A DNA stretch of 64,000 nucleotides from Shinella kummerowiae. GTDB lineage: Bacteria > Pseudomonadota > Alphaproteobacteria > Rhizobiales > Rhizobiaceae. How positions within the stretch are numbered: the stretch's first letter is position 1; every line of letters begins with the position of its first letter. Positions 33,875 through 42,607 of the stretch are shown here, one piece after another. The stretch spans positions 310,001-374,000 of the forward strand of contig NZ_WUMK01000004.1 in assembly GCF_009827055.1 (NCBI RefSeq), written 5' to 3'. The translations under genes were made by a program, and so were the position numbers. The notes under the pieces were generated by a model that was not told the DNA's origin, did no database searches, and saw nothing but the letters and a program-made list of their open reading frames with translations.

Positions 33875-33901
33875 CCGCTCTTCCTGCATGCTTGCGATGG
33901 G

Positions 33902-34075
33902 TCAGTTGGCGTTCTTCGGCGCCAGATAGGTCAGCACGGCGGGAAGGCCGATCGTGATGACGTAGAGAGCGAGATAGCCATACCAAGGCGTATCGGCCGG
34001 CATGAACGGCAGGCCGATGGTGCCGGTTGCCGCGCCACCAGCGGCCGCAGCGAGTGCTTTCGTGATCTTTTCCAT
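33902..34075 (-). CDS. Small holin-like membrane protein
   Basis: 57 aa, MEKITKALAAAAGGAATGTI then GLPFMPADTPWYGYLALYVITIGLPAVLTYLAPKNAN. A short cytoplasmic or glycine/alanine-rich first helix and one strong transmembrane helix near the C-terminus, typical of small holins. It sits between the endolysin and the spanin-like gene, the expected place. ATG at 34073-34075 with GGAAA upstream. Holins make the inner-membrane hole that lets endolysin reach peptidoglycan. Confidence 0.65.
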   Translation of the reverse strand: MEKITKALAAAAGGAATGTIGLPFMPADTPWYGYLALYVITIGLPAVLTYLAPKNAN

Positions 34076-34093
34076 GGATATTTCCTTTCGTGA

Positions 34094-34342
34094 TCAGGCC
34101 GCAGCCTTGGCTTCAAAGATGGAACGGAGGCGCGCGACCGTCGGCGCGTCGAACTCGCCGGTCTGGTCGAGACTGGATGCGAGCTGGAAAGCACGGATGC
34201 CGGCCCGGGTTTTCTTGCCGACGATGCCGTCGATCGGGCCGATGGCGTAGCGGCCGCGCGTGAGCAGGCGCTGGAGATAGGCGGTGCGCGTGTCCGGGCC
34301 GTCGAGCACTCCGGCCCTCTCCCTATAGGTGCTGCTGTCCAT
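34094..34342 (-). CDS. Small peptidoglycan-binding-domain protein
   Basis: 82 aa. Carries one PG_binding_1 module: YLQRLLTRGRYAIGPIDGIVGKKTRAGIRAFQLASSLDQTGEFDAPTVARL. No catalytic part. The ATG at 34340-34342 follows AAAGGAACCACC; a TTG overlapping the endolysin stop (34357) is the weaker alternative. Probably an accessory of the endolysin encoded directly upstream. It resembles the N-terminal domain of that endolysin, suggesting duplication. Confidence 0.75.
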   Translation of the reverse strand: MDSSTYRERAGVLDGPDTRTAYLQRLLTRGRYAIGPIDGIVGKKTRAGIRAFQLASSLDQTGEFDAPTVARLRSIFEAKAAA

Positions 34343-34353
34343 GGTGGTTCCTT

Positions 34354-35013
34354 TCAAGCGAGTGAGCTAAGCGGGTCCTTACGCACGTCAAACGACGGGC
34401 AGGCCTTGGCGGCGTATTGATTGTGGCCGGTGACTTTCTTGATGGCCGGGTATTTGGCGATCAGCGCCTTTGCGAGGTCGAGGAGAGCGGCCGTCTGGGC
34501 CGGTGTGCGGGTATCCTTCGGCGTCTTCCCATCAGCCGCGACGCCGCCGACATAGACGATCCCGATGGTTCCGCTGTTGTGACCGGCGACATGCGACCCG
34601 ATCTGCGCTTCAGGTCGACCAGGCCGCACCGTGCCGTCGAGCCCCACCACATAGTGGTACCCGATATCCTTCCAGCCTTTGGCGAGGTGCCAGGAGCGTA
34701 TCGTGTCGACCGAGACCTCCCGGCCCTCCGGCGTAGCCGTGCAGTGGACGATGATTTCCGTGATCTTTCGCGTGGCCTTGGGCTGCTTGAGGATCACTGC
34801 CGATGCGATAGACGCCGCATTCGGGTTGGCAGCAGCGATCGGGAAAAGCAGAGCCAGGGTTACAGGGCCGGCGATTCCGTCCGCTGTCACGCCTTTGTCA
34901 CGCTGGAAAGCCTTCACCGCTTCCCTCGTCTTCGGCCCGTCGATACCGTCGGCCGGTCCCGGTTTGTAGCCGAGCGCAATCAAGCGCTCCTGCACTTGCA
35001 GGGGCGTAGTCAT
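34354..35013 (-). CDS. Endolysin: N-acetylmuramoyl-L-alanine amidase with PG-binding domain
   Basis: 219 aa. PG_binding_1 domain about 4-56 (VQERLIALGYKPGPADGIDGPKTREAVKAFQRDKG), then an amidase_2/PGRP domain from about 84. Zinc ligands His90 (IIVHCTATP), His197 (VTGHNQY) and Cys205 (ACPSFDV) match the T7-lysozyme class. It cuts the amide bond between muramic acid and L-alanine to release progeny. Followed by the PG-binding accessory, holin and spanin-like genes. Confidence 0.9.
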   Translation of the reverse strand: MTTPLQVQERLIALGYKPGPADGIDGPKTREAVKAFQRDKGVTADGIAGPVTLALLFPIAAANPNAASIASAVILKQPKATRKITEIIVHCTATPEGREVSVDTIRSWHLAKGWKDIGYHYVVGLDGTVRPGRPEAQIGSHVAGHNSGTIGIVYVGGVAADGKTPKDTRTPAQTAALLDLAKALIAKYPAIKKVTGHNQYAAKACPSFDVRKDPLSSLA

Positions 35014-35053
35014 GGTGATTTCCTTTTGTGAGGGGTAAATCAGTGGAGGCCGG

Positions 35054-38000
35054 TCAATCTACCAGCTGTGCCGTGACCTCGGCGATTTGCACGTTTGCCG
35101 TATCGACGCGCACTCGCAAGGAGAGAAGACCAGCAATCGGCGGCACGGTGAACCGCACCGTGCAATTCTTCCACCACAGGCCCACCGGAACTTGCTGCAG
35201 CATGACGTAGTTTCCGTCGCCATCTGCTCCGACACCACCCGTAGTGTGGAACACCAGACCAACAAGCACTTGAGCGAGGTCGAAGCTGTCGGAGGTGATC
35301 GACCCCAGCGCCGGGAAATGTCGAGCGGTGACGACGATCTCCGCCTCACGCCCCCGCACCGGGTCGATGGAGTAGGTGAACGGCTGCTCGATGCTGTCGC
35401 TCGTGCCCATCGTGATGATGCGCGCCACACTATCGCGCGGGAACTGGTATGTTTTGTCCGTGCTGACGGCTGGCGCGCCTGTAACCGTCCAGCCCGTGAG
35501 GCTGCCGTCAACGAAGGTGGATACCGGCAATATCGCAGCACCCCGAGCTTCACGCTCCGGGAGACGAGGCAGGACGGATTTGCAGCAACCACCGCGCCAT
35601 TCGACCACAGGAGCCGAGAGCGAGAAGCCGCCGGACTTGTACACGAGGAAACTGACATTATCGCCGTGCAGCTTGCCGGGAAGACTTGCGGATGGGATCG
35701 TGAAGCGACCATTGCCGTCGCCGGCAACCGCAGTCCACTTGCACACCGTCGGAGGATTGGTCGGGTAATCCGCCGCCGTGGTCGAGAACAACGCATCACG
35801 AACATAGACCGTGAGGCTGGGATCACCCAGCACGAGCGAAAGGTCATTGATCGTGCCGATTTGCCCATCAATCACGGCATCGATCAGCGCATAATCGGAA
35901 ATGGAAATCGCCTGACCACCGCGCAGAGCGAGGTACTCCGAGCGGATGAGTTCCGAATCCGCACTCTCGTTGACGGCGTCGACTTTCGTTGGATCCAGCA
36001 TGGAGCGGTGCTGCAGGCTGATTTCTCGCCAACGCTTGGTGCGGCCATAACGATCGCCGAAAATCAGGTCATCGATCGTGGAGAACCCTGAGCGAGGGCG
36101 GAAGATTTTTACGGAACGCTGCGTCCTCGGCATCACCGTCCGCAGCAGTCGGTTGAACTCGTCCGAGAGAATGTAGCCAGACCGCGCGCCTTGGTGGTTG
36201 GTGCTGGTGGCCCCGCCGCTATCCCAGAAGCCCGCATAGAAGGGTGAGGAGCCGCGCACCCGCAACGTGTTGGGGATAGGATTGATGAAATCCACGCCCA
36301 TTTCGCGGCAAAGCAGTTCGATGCCGATCTGTGTGACGGGGTTTGCCCGGTCATAGGCCGGCTGCCATTCATGCGAGGCAACAACCTGCCCACCGAGCGA
36401 CCGCAGGCTTTCGATCATCTCGCGCGAATCCTGGAGATACTGGGCATAGGAGACGCCGAGCGTCCCGCTGAACGCGTCGTTCCATCCGAACTCCACGAAG
36501 AAGGTTGTTCCGCGGTAATCCCTGATGCCCTTCTCGTAGGCGAGGATTGGCGGAAGCGATTGATTGCTCCTCACGCGGGTGTTGAGCATATGGCGCATGG
36601 TCGAGCCGCCAATGCCCATGACTTCGACATTGAAATCGGAAGCCGCAGAGAACGCCGCCACCCAGTGTTTGTCCTTCAACGTCCATGCACCGCCGGCCGC
36701 ATACGAGGAGCTGATGATCACAAGCCGGCTAGCATTGTCGAGCGTCACCCGGTTGACCGAAGAGGCATATTTTGTGCGAACGACGACACGTATCTGCGGG
36801 GCTGATCCCGTGAAGGCTGCCGCCTGGTCGAAGCTGTCAACGACAGTGTCGGCTCGATAGTGTGGGTTTGCTCCTGTCACGGCAACGGACGTAGCCCACC
36901 CGCTATCCGGGGAGCGGAAGCCGATCAACTGACCCGCCCGGACATCGGCCTGAATGTCGATGTGGTTGACACCCGTCTTTGACACCGTCAGTCGGCGCAG
37001 GCGCTGCGCTTTGACAAGCGTTATCCCAAAGCGCTCGAACAAGCAGATTTCGATGTTGGCGCCGGCATTTGCCGTCATCTCGATGTAGTCGAGATATCCA
37101 TCTTCCTTGACCGGATCGGCCAGGACGAGCGTGCCAGTCGGAAAATTGGTGCCCGTCGCAGGCGTCGTTTGCAGCCCGACAAAGCCAGAGGCCGTCGAGA
37201 TATCCGTCAGGGTCTCGACAATCGGCTGCCGGTTGAAGACGTCGATCGCGAAGGATGCCTGAAGCTGAACCGTCGGGGCGCTCGTCGAGTCCGTGAATGT
37301 CCCGCTTGAGAGCGTGCCAGCGAAATGACCGATGTTGTCGACCGTCAGGGTGCTGATGAACCCGGCCGTATCAGAACGCAGCCCAATGTACTGCTCTGTA
37401 TCGAAAGGCAGATCAACCTGGAAGGTATTGAGGCCCACTACCGTCTGTGCCGTCTTGTAGCGAAGGCGAGCGAACAGATCGGCATCCGAACGCGAAAAGA
37501 TGCTGATCTCCACCAACGCGGCCACCATGCTGTAAAGCGTGACCTGACGAAGGACGCCCGCGCCTGGCGTTGCAGCCGCGTGGACGAACTGAATGCTTCC
37601 GGCCGCGTTATCTCCCGTGGCGGGGCTCGACGCCCCGAAGACCAAAGAGCGAGAAAACCCGGATGAAAGCGCGCCCGACCGATCATCTGCGCGCGTGGTC
37701 TGCGCCGCAGTGACCGCCAGCGCAGAGGCATCCGCCTTGGTCGCCAAGGCCGCTACGCTGGGCGTCGTGGCGATCAGAGTTGCGACGGGACCTGAGTCAT
37801 GGCGGTAGGTATACGAGGCGACGTTCGGGTCAGCGGACGCCACTCGGAACTGTTGGCCGATCGTCGTTCCTGCAAGGCCGGCGGCTGTGTTCGCATACAC
37901 ATCGCCCGCCTCGAAGGCGAGATTTGTGATCCGGTCCAGTTCACTGTCGATTGTCGGCCCGACCTCTTGACGAACGCGTGCCTTGTTGACTTGCTCCGGA

Positions 38001-38059
38001 TTGGAAGTCGGACCATCCGCAAAAACGGACTTGATGACGTCGGTGACGACAGTGGCCAT
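35054..38059 (-). CDS. Tail fibre/tail spike protein with SGNH hydrolase-like domain
   Basis: 1001 aa from ATG 38057-38059. The N-terminal part (1-100) should attach to the tail; repeated beta-rich domains follow. Residues about 445-655 hold an SGNH-type esterase-like region: VIISSSYAAGGAWTLKDKHWVAAF, GIGGSTMRHMLN, and TTFFVEFGWNDAFSG (Asn in block III). Such domains in tail fibres often deacetylate surface polysaccharide. The C-terminal part carries carbohydrate-binding-like beta folds (ETVVEWRG...). Host range determinant by position, first gene after the tail-tip protein. Confidence 0.8.
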   Translation of the reverse strand: MATVVTDVIKSVFADGPTSNPEQVNKARVRQEVGPTIDSELDRITNLAFEAGDVYANTAAGLAGTTIGQQFRVASADPNVASYTYRHDSGPVATLIATTPSVAALATKADASALAVTAAQTTRADDRSGALSSGFSRSLVFGASSPATGDNAAGSIQFVHAAATPGAGVLRQVTLYSMVAALVEISIFSRSDADLFARLRYKTAQTVVGLNTFQVDLPFDTEQYIGLRSDTAGFISTLTVDNIGHFAGTLSSGTFTDSTSAPTVQLQASFAIDVFNRQPIVETLTDISTASGFVGLQTTPATGTNFPTGTLVLADPVKEDGYLDYIEMTANAGANIEICLFERFGITLVKAQRLRRLTVSKTGVNHIDIQADVRAGQLIGFRSPDSGWATSVAVTGANPHYRADTVVDSFDQAAAFTGSAPQIRVVVRTKYASSVNRVTLDNASRLVIISSSYAAGGAWTLKDKHWVAAFSAASDFNVEVMGIGGSTMRHMLNTRVRSNQSLPPILAYEKGIRDYRGTTFFVEFGWNDAFSGTLGVSYAQYLQDSREMIESLRSLGGQVVASHEWQPAYDRANPVTQIGIELLCREMGVDFINPIPNTLRVRGSSPFYAGFWDSGGATSTNHQGARSGYILSDEFNRLLRTVMPRTQRSVKIFRPRSGFSTIDDLIFGDRYGRTKRWREISLQHRSMLDPTKVDAVNESADSELIRSEYLALRGGQAISISDYALIDAVIDGQIGTINDLSLVLGDPSLTVYVRDALFSTTAADYPTNPPTVCKWTAVAGDGNGRFTIPSASLPGKLHGDNVSFLVYKSGGFSLSAPVVEWRGGCCKSVLPRLPEREARGAAILPVSTFVDGSLTGWTVTGAPAVSTDKTYQFPRDSVARIITMGTSDSIEQPFTYSIDPVRGREAEIVVTARHFPALGSITSDSFDLAQVLVGLVFHTTGGVGADGDGNYVMLQQVPVGLWWKNCTVRFTVPPIAGLLSLRVRVDTANVQIAEVTAQLVD

Positions 38060-38124
38060 ATGCGATTCTCCACGCGAAAGCGCTCCAGCCACGGCCAGAG
38101 GCGAATTCCCAATTTTTCGGTTGA

Positions 38125-40764
38125 TCAGATAATGGTGACGGTCACCGGCCCGCTTGGCGGCCCCGCAACGCCCGAGCCATTGAACGGCACGGCGTAGTAG
38201 TCCCACACGCCTTGCGGAGCGCAGGTGATGGTTTCTTTGAAGGCAATCACATTGTCCAGCGCGCCATCGAAGCTGGCATCCGCAACGAAGCGGATCGCCG
38301 TGCTCGTCGCATTGGCGGTTAGCCTTTCGCGATAGGTTCCATTGGTTGTCTTGGCCGTGCCGTTGACGTTCGGGCTACCCGTCAAGCCCGGCGTTACCTG
38401 CCCCGCGGTGCGGCCGGAAACATCAAAGCTGAAGCGCATGACATCGCCGTTCGCCATAGACTGAGTTTGCGAGAGCGTCGAGCCAGTGCCGGCCGTCTTC
38501 TTGGCCGTCCCTGCATTCCACGCCCAGCCGCTTCCCGCTGTCCAGCCGGTTAGGTTTGCCGCGAAGTCGCCGTTGCTGATGATGTTGGTGCGGCTGGCAT
38601 CGCCGTCCGTGTACCCGTAGGTCGCAGCGATCGATGACGCGACCGTCAGCGCTGTCACCTTCGTGCATTGCGCAATAACGTCAGCAGCCGTCGTCAGCGC
38701 GGCGCCGGTCGTCTTTCGGTACAGCCCGACCGTCCTCAGATGTGCATCGTTCTGCGTAGCCAGGCTGAAAACAGCATTGCCGAGATGTGGCGCGGCGGCG
38801 GTCTGCGTGAACGAGATGAGCGCGGCCGGCGCTATCGGATCGACCGTTGAAGTGACATTTACCGTCGCCGACCAATCTCCGTCACCTCTCGACGTTTTGA
38901 ACGCTACCTGAATTTCCAGCAGCTTGTCGTTTGGGACCACGTCCGTGTTTAGGTCGATGAAACCCAGCGCCGGTTGTGCGTCGGGAAACTCCTTCTCGAT
39001 CCATGCGCCGGGCGTACCAAGTCCGTCAGCGTCGGCAACACGGTAGCGAACCATCGGGATGAGCGTATCGTCCTCGGGGTCGATGATGACCACTCGAATG
39101 TAAACCGAGCCGTTGCTCGTCTTGGCCTGCACGAGGTTGATGACAGGGGTGATAATGTCGTCAACGTTCGGCTTCGGCGGGACCGGCGGCTGGCGGCCCT
39201 CATCCGTTGCCGGGTTCCATGCGTCGATGTCCTCCGGGTGCTGGACGATCTCCATGTTGAAGCCGCCCTGAAGGAGGGCCAGCGTGGACTTGCGGTTCTC
39301 GACCAGTTTGCCGGACAGCCTTGGCAAGGAAAGAGGCGTCTGGAGACGCACCCAGCGCGTGAAAACGGCGTTGATGGCAGAGAGACGGAGGTCAAGGGCG
39401 CCTGAGACCTTCTCCTGCAGTCGCAGCCAGTCCCGCTTGCCTAACCGCCTCGCCTGCCGCCATTGGTGGCACCATTGATAGACACCATCTTGCGCCAGCA
39501 CGCGGCCGGCCAGCAGGATAGCGTCTCCGTCCTCGAAGAAATCGGTATCAGAGGTGGCGTAATCGATCGCTGGATAGGTGAATTTCGGAACGAGCCGATT
39601 GATCTCGTCCTCGAAAAGCACGTCGTACTGGATCTGGTGGCCGACAATGTCCGCGTCCGTGATCGTGGCGACATACTTCTCCCGAAACTTTCCACAGATG
39701 AAAAGGAGTGCGCCGTCGCCGCGCTCGCAAATCCAGCCGTCACAGGTGGCGAGGATTGCATTGGTGCCGACCTTCGGGTCGTTTTCGGTCGTATCAAAGC
39801 CGTTGCACTCGTACCGCTTCTCTGTCCCGCCGCCATTGAGAGGAACATCCTCATCGCAGATGTCCGCCTCTTCCTTCCACATGTCGAGCACAGGCAGAAG
39901 GGCGCGGGTATAGTCGCGCTTGTGGCCAAAGGGGTTGAAGCACTGGTGCCACGCCAGGATGAGCGCTGAGTTGCGGGTCCACTCCCATGTGTCCGGGTCT
40001 TCCGGGTCTTGCGCTGGGTCACGGAAATCCCAGCACAAGGCCATGTCGGCTTCGGCCGAGAGCGATGGGGGACCGTACGGGAAGTTTTTGGGCTGATTGT
40101 TCTGGTTCGCGGCTTTGACGGTCATGCCCAAAGAGGCTTGGCCATCGCCTCGATGGTCGTTTGTCCAAGCCTGGCTACCAGGAGCCTCATCAGCGAAAGC
40201 GTCGACGATCGCTTCGTAGGGCGTTTCGGGGACAAGCCCGAGACGGTAGAAGATTTTGACCTTGTTCCGATAGCGGCTGCCGTTGATGATCGTGGTACCG
40301 GTCTCGTCCAGCAAGACTTCGTCATCGTGGAGCCAATACCGGTTGACCGACTGAATGCGGTGGCCAGCAATAGCCTGAACCGCGTAAAGCATGTTGTCCC
40401 GGCTCTCCCAGAGCATGTACGCGCCGGCCACGCGAACACGGCCCACGCCCCACCAGCGATGCGGCACACTCTGTGTTTTCGGAATCTTTCCGTCTTCCGG
40501 CTTCGGCGGCTTCGGAGCGAGAAGCATCTGGAGGCCGATAGTTGCCGCCGTCGTCACTAGCGCTGTCGCTGCGGAACCTAGGAACGCCGACACTGTGGCG
40601 CTAAAGCCAAGGCTGGCAAACCAAGACGTGAAGATCGGCGTCAGGATTGGGTCGTAGCGCGGCGGCGGGCAACGCAAGAACGTGCTTGCGTAGCGATCCC
40701 GCTCTAGCCAGCGGCGATAGGCCTCATCGCTCGGAGTGTCCTCGTACAAACTGCTCACGCGCAT
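38125..40764 (-). CDS. Tail tip / host-specificity protein J-like
   Basis: 879 aa from ATG 40762-40764. An early hydrophobic helix region (SAFLGSAATALVTTAATIGLQMLLAPKPPKP) precedes a folded core with tail-tip J features, VGRVRVAGAYMLWESRDNMLYAVQAIAGHRI, and a later fibronectin-like tail (VTALTVASS, GDVMRFSFDVSGRTAG). In lambdoid tails gpJ forms the tip and recognises the receptor; family assignment here rests on gene order and size. It overlaps the DUF6950 gene by 10 bp and precedes the fibre gene. Confidence 0.75.
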   Translation of the reverse strand: MRVSSLYEDTPSDEAYRRWLERDRYASTFLRCPPPRYDPILTPIFTSWFASLGFSATVSAFLGSAATALVTTAATIGLQMLLAPKPPKPEDGKIPKTQSVPHRWWGVGRVRVAGAYMLWESRDNMLYAVQAIAGHRIQSVNRYWLHDDEVLLDETGTTIINGSRYRNKVKIFYRLGLVPETPYEAIVDAFADEAPGSQAWTNDHRGDGQASLGMTVKAANQNNQPKNFPYGPPSLSAEADMALCWDFRDPAQDPEDPDTWEWTRNSALILAWHQCFNPFGHKRDYTRALLPVLDMWKEEADICDEDVPLNGGGTEKRYECNGFDTTENDPKVGTNAILATCDGWICERGDGALLFICGKFREKYVATITDADIVGHQIQYDVLFEDEINRLVPKFTYPAIDYATSDTDFFEDGDAILLAGRVLAQDGVYQWCHQWRQARRLGKRDWLRLQEKVSGALDLRLSAINAVFTRWVRLQTPLSLPRLSGKLVENRKSTLALLQGGFNMEIVQHPEDIDAWNPATDEGRQPPVPPKPNVDDIITPVINLVQAKTSNGSVYIRVVIIDPEDDTLIPMVRYRVADADGLGTPGAWIEKEFPDAQPALGFIDLNTDVVPNDKLLEIQVAFKTSRGDGDWSATVNVTSTVDPIAPAALISFTQTAAAPHLGNAVFSLATQNDAHLRTVGLYRKTTGAALTTAADVIAQCTKVTALTVASSIAATYGYTDGDASRTNIISNGDFAANLTGWTAGSGWAWNAGTAKKTAGTGSTLSQTQSMANGDVMRFSFDVSGRTAGQVTPGLTGSPNVNGTAKTTNGTYRERLTANATSTAIRFVADASFDGALDNVIAFKETITCAPQGVWDYYAVPFNGSGVAGPPSGPVTVTII

Positions 40765-41186
40765 CCAGGAATACTCCAGGCGGCAACGCATTCAGCCTGT
40801 TTCGCTACAACTCTGCCCGGCGTGAGGAACGCCCAGACCGGCCCGAAGCGGATTGCTCCGATAAGGGTTTGCTCCGCTGTGCCGGTCGGCGCGATGATCA
40901 CGCCAACGTCACCCGTACGGGGTTCCTGCACCCGCTTAGCGGAGACGAGGGCGAGCTGCCGCCCTGCGAGGTTCACCAGTCCGCCTGCGGCCGAGATTAT
41001 GGCGTCCGCCTGCTCCTTGTTGTGGTAGGTCCCACGATACTCGCTCACGACGTCCACGCCGGTCTGATCGTGAACCCATGTTCCCGGAAACAGAACGCAG
41101 TCGTTGTAGATCTCGGCGCGGCCCGTAAAGCCATAGCCGGACCACTTGAACCGGTGGTCCAAGGCCAAGAACTCGTGCAATGTCAT
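40755..41186 (-). CDS. DUF6950 family phage protein
   Basis: 143 aa, MTLHEFLALDHRFKWSGYGF, then AGRQLALVSAKRVQEPRTGDVGVIIAPTGTAEQTLIGAIRFGPVWAFLTPGRV. This is the DUF6950 pattern found in tail-assembly positions of alphaproteobacterial siphoviruses, between the small tail-tip proteins and the J-like protein. The analogous lambda slot holds gpK/gpI. Function not established. Confidence 0.7.
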   Translation of the reverse strand: MTLHEFLALDHRFKWSGYGFTGRAEIYNDCVLFPGTWVHDQTGVDVVSEYRGTYHNKEQADAIISAAGGLVNLAGRQLALVSAKRVQEPRTGDVGVIIAPTGTAEQTLIGAIRFGPVWAFLTPGRVVAKQAECVAAWSIPGCA

Positions 41187-41193
41187 GAGTGCC

Positions 41194-41832
41194 TCAGTTG
41201 TATCGGGGCCAGGTGGGCTGAACGCCGCGCGATAGGCGACCGGTCTGGCTGCAGAACAAGTCGTCGGGGAGAGAAGCGTTGGCGGTACCTTCGCGGAGTT
41301 GGCGCGAAACCTCTATTTGTTGAGGCTCACTCCAGAGAGAGCTTGACTTACGAGACCGCATGTTCTCGCCGGCGACGACCGCCAGACTAAGCGAAAGGGT
41401 TGGGGTTTCTCCCTCGCCCACTGGCACGCGGGCCTCTTTCGGGTGGGATGCGACACCAGTCCAGAGCGGGATAATTGCGCTCATGGGCTGGTGGTACTGG
41501 TCCATGGTAGTGATGCCGAGTTGCACCAATGCCCCGCGGACTGGCGGGATGCTGTCAAGCATCGCCGCCCCCGTCGCCGGGTCTATTCCCGAGATGGTGA
41601 AGTCGACGGCGTCAGACGTGCCATTCACCAGAATTTCCAGTGACGGGATACCAAGCAGACGCCCTCCGCCCTGATAGACGGTCCCGTCAGGGTCGATGCT
41701 GTCAAAGCCGATCGGTACTTCGTCATCACCGAACCACAGGTGAAGTGCGGGATCCGTATTCACCCGAAGAAAAATGCCGAGCTGGTGGCTTGTCTGGAGC
41801 GCCTCGATCACATTGTCGGGCAACCACCCCAT
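41194..41832 (-). CDS. Phage tail-tip hub protein, unknown family
   Basis: 212 aa, MGWLPDNVIEALQTSHQLGI, then FLRVNTDPALHLWFGDDEVPIGFDSIDPDGTVYQGGGRLLGIPSLEILVNGTSDAVDFTISG. Beta-rich, no catalytic motif. Its position between tape measure and J-like protein matches the lambda gpL / T5 hub group. The ATG overlaps the previous stop by one base (41832). Confidence 0.55.
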   Translation of the reverse strand: MGWLPDNVIEALQTSHQLGIFLRVNTDPALHLWFGDDEVPIGFDSIDPDGTVYQGGGRLLGIPSLEILVNGTSDAVDFTISGIDPATGAAMLDSIPPVRGALVQLGITTMDQYHQPMSAIIPLWTGVASHPKEARVPVGEGETPTLSLSLAVVAGENMRSRKSSSLWSEPQQIEVSRQLREGTANASLPDDLFCSQTGRLSRGVQPTWPRYN

Positions 41833-42605
41833 CAGAATGCCTCAACAAAGTTGATCGAGGGCCGCGACTGATACCAGCCTTCATATTCGAAGGGCACGGT
41901 CTCACCACGACGAAGCTTCATCACACAGGTAGGCCGCGCCGCCTCGATGCGCGTGCCTGCGACGGTTGCCTCTCTCAGCGGAGGATTGATTGCCAGCCGG
42001 TAGTCCTTGAAGGATAGGGACACACCCTCGACGGTTTCTGTGCCTTCGTTGAGCATGTCGCTCTCCCAATACCGCCATGCCCGCCAGCCCTTCGATGAGG
42101 CCCCGTTCTGGCTGTGATAGATTGAAAACCAGTCCGACCAGCGGAGATCCCGCGAGGCGCCATAGATGCGCATCGTGATCTGACCGGCGCGCAGCGGAGC
42201 GTTCTCGATCAGCTTTGCCCAGACTGTTGCCTGAGAATAACCAGAGCCGTCGGAAAAGAACGACCCGTCGGAGTGTTGAATACCTTTCACAATGGGCCGC
42301 ACCGCGCCATTGATGACAGGGAACGGCCCGATTTTGTCGTTGACGATCGGCACGTTGATGAAACGGAAGCCGCCATTGAGGCGAGCGCCCAGCCAATTGA
42401 TGATCTCGTGCCGTTCGTCCGGACCTTGCAAAACCATTCGCTCATAGGTGGCCGTGATCATGCCGCCGCCGGAGAGTTCCGACGTGATGCTCTCCCCGAG
42501 CCCGTTGACGCCACCGTCGATCGCGTTGCCGCGATTGTCGAAGGAAGCGCGCGTCGGCCGGAGAAAATCAACCGGGAACATGGGCTGACCAATGAAAGTA
42601 GCCAT
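41832..42605 (-). CDS. Phage distal tail protein, unknown family
   Basis: 257 aa, starting MATFIGQPMFPVDFLRPTRA. Contains GLGESITSELSGGGMITATYERMVLQGPDERHEIINWLGARLNGGFRFINVPIVND. Beta-rich. It follows the tape measure and would correspond to the distal tail (Dit-like) or lambda gpM slot. Recognisable only by position. Confidence 0.55.
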   Translation of the reverse strand: MATFIGQPMFPVDFLRPTRASFDNRGNAIDGGVNGLGESITSELSGGGMITATYERMVLQGPDERHEIINWLGARLNGGFRFINVPIVNDKIGPFPVINGAVRPIVKGIQHSDGSFFSDGSGYSQATVWAKLIENAPLRAGQITMRIYGASRDLRWSDWFSIYHSQNGASSKGWRAWRYWESDMLNEGTETVEGVSLSFKDYRLAINPPLREATVAGTRIEAARPTCVMKLRRGETVPFEYEGWYQSRPSINFVEAF

Positions 42606-42607
42606 GA

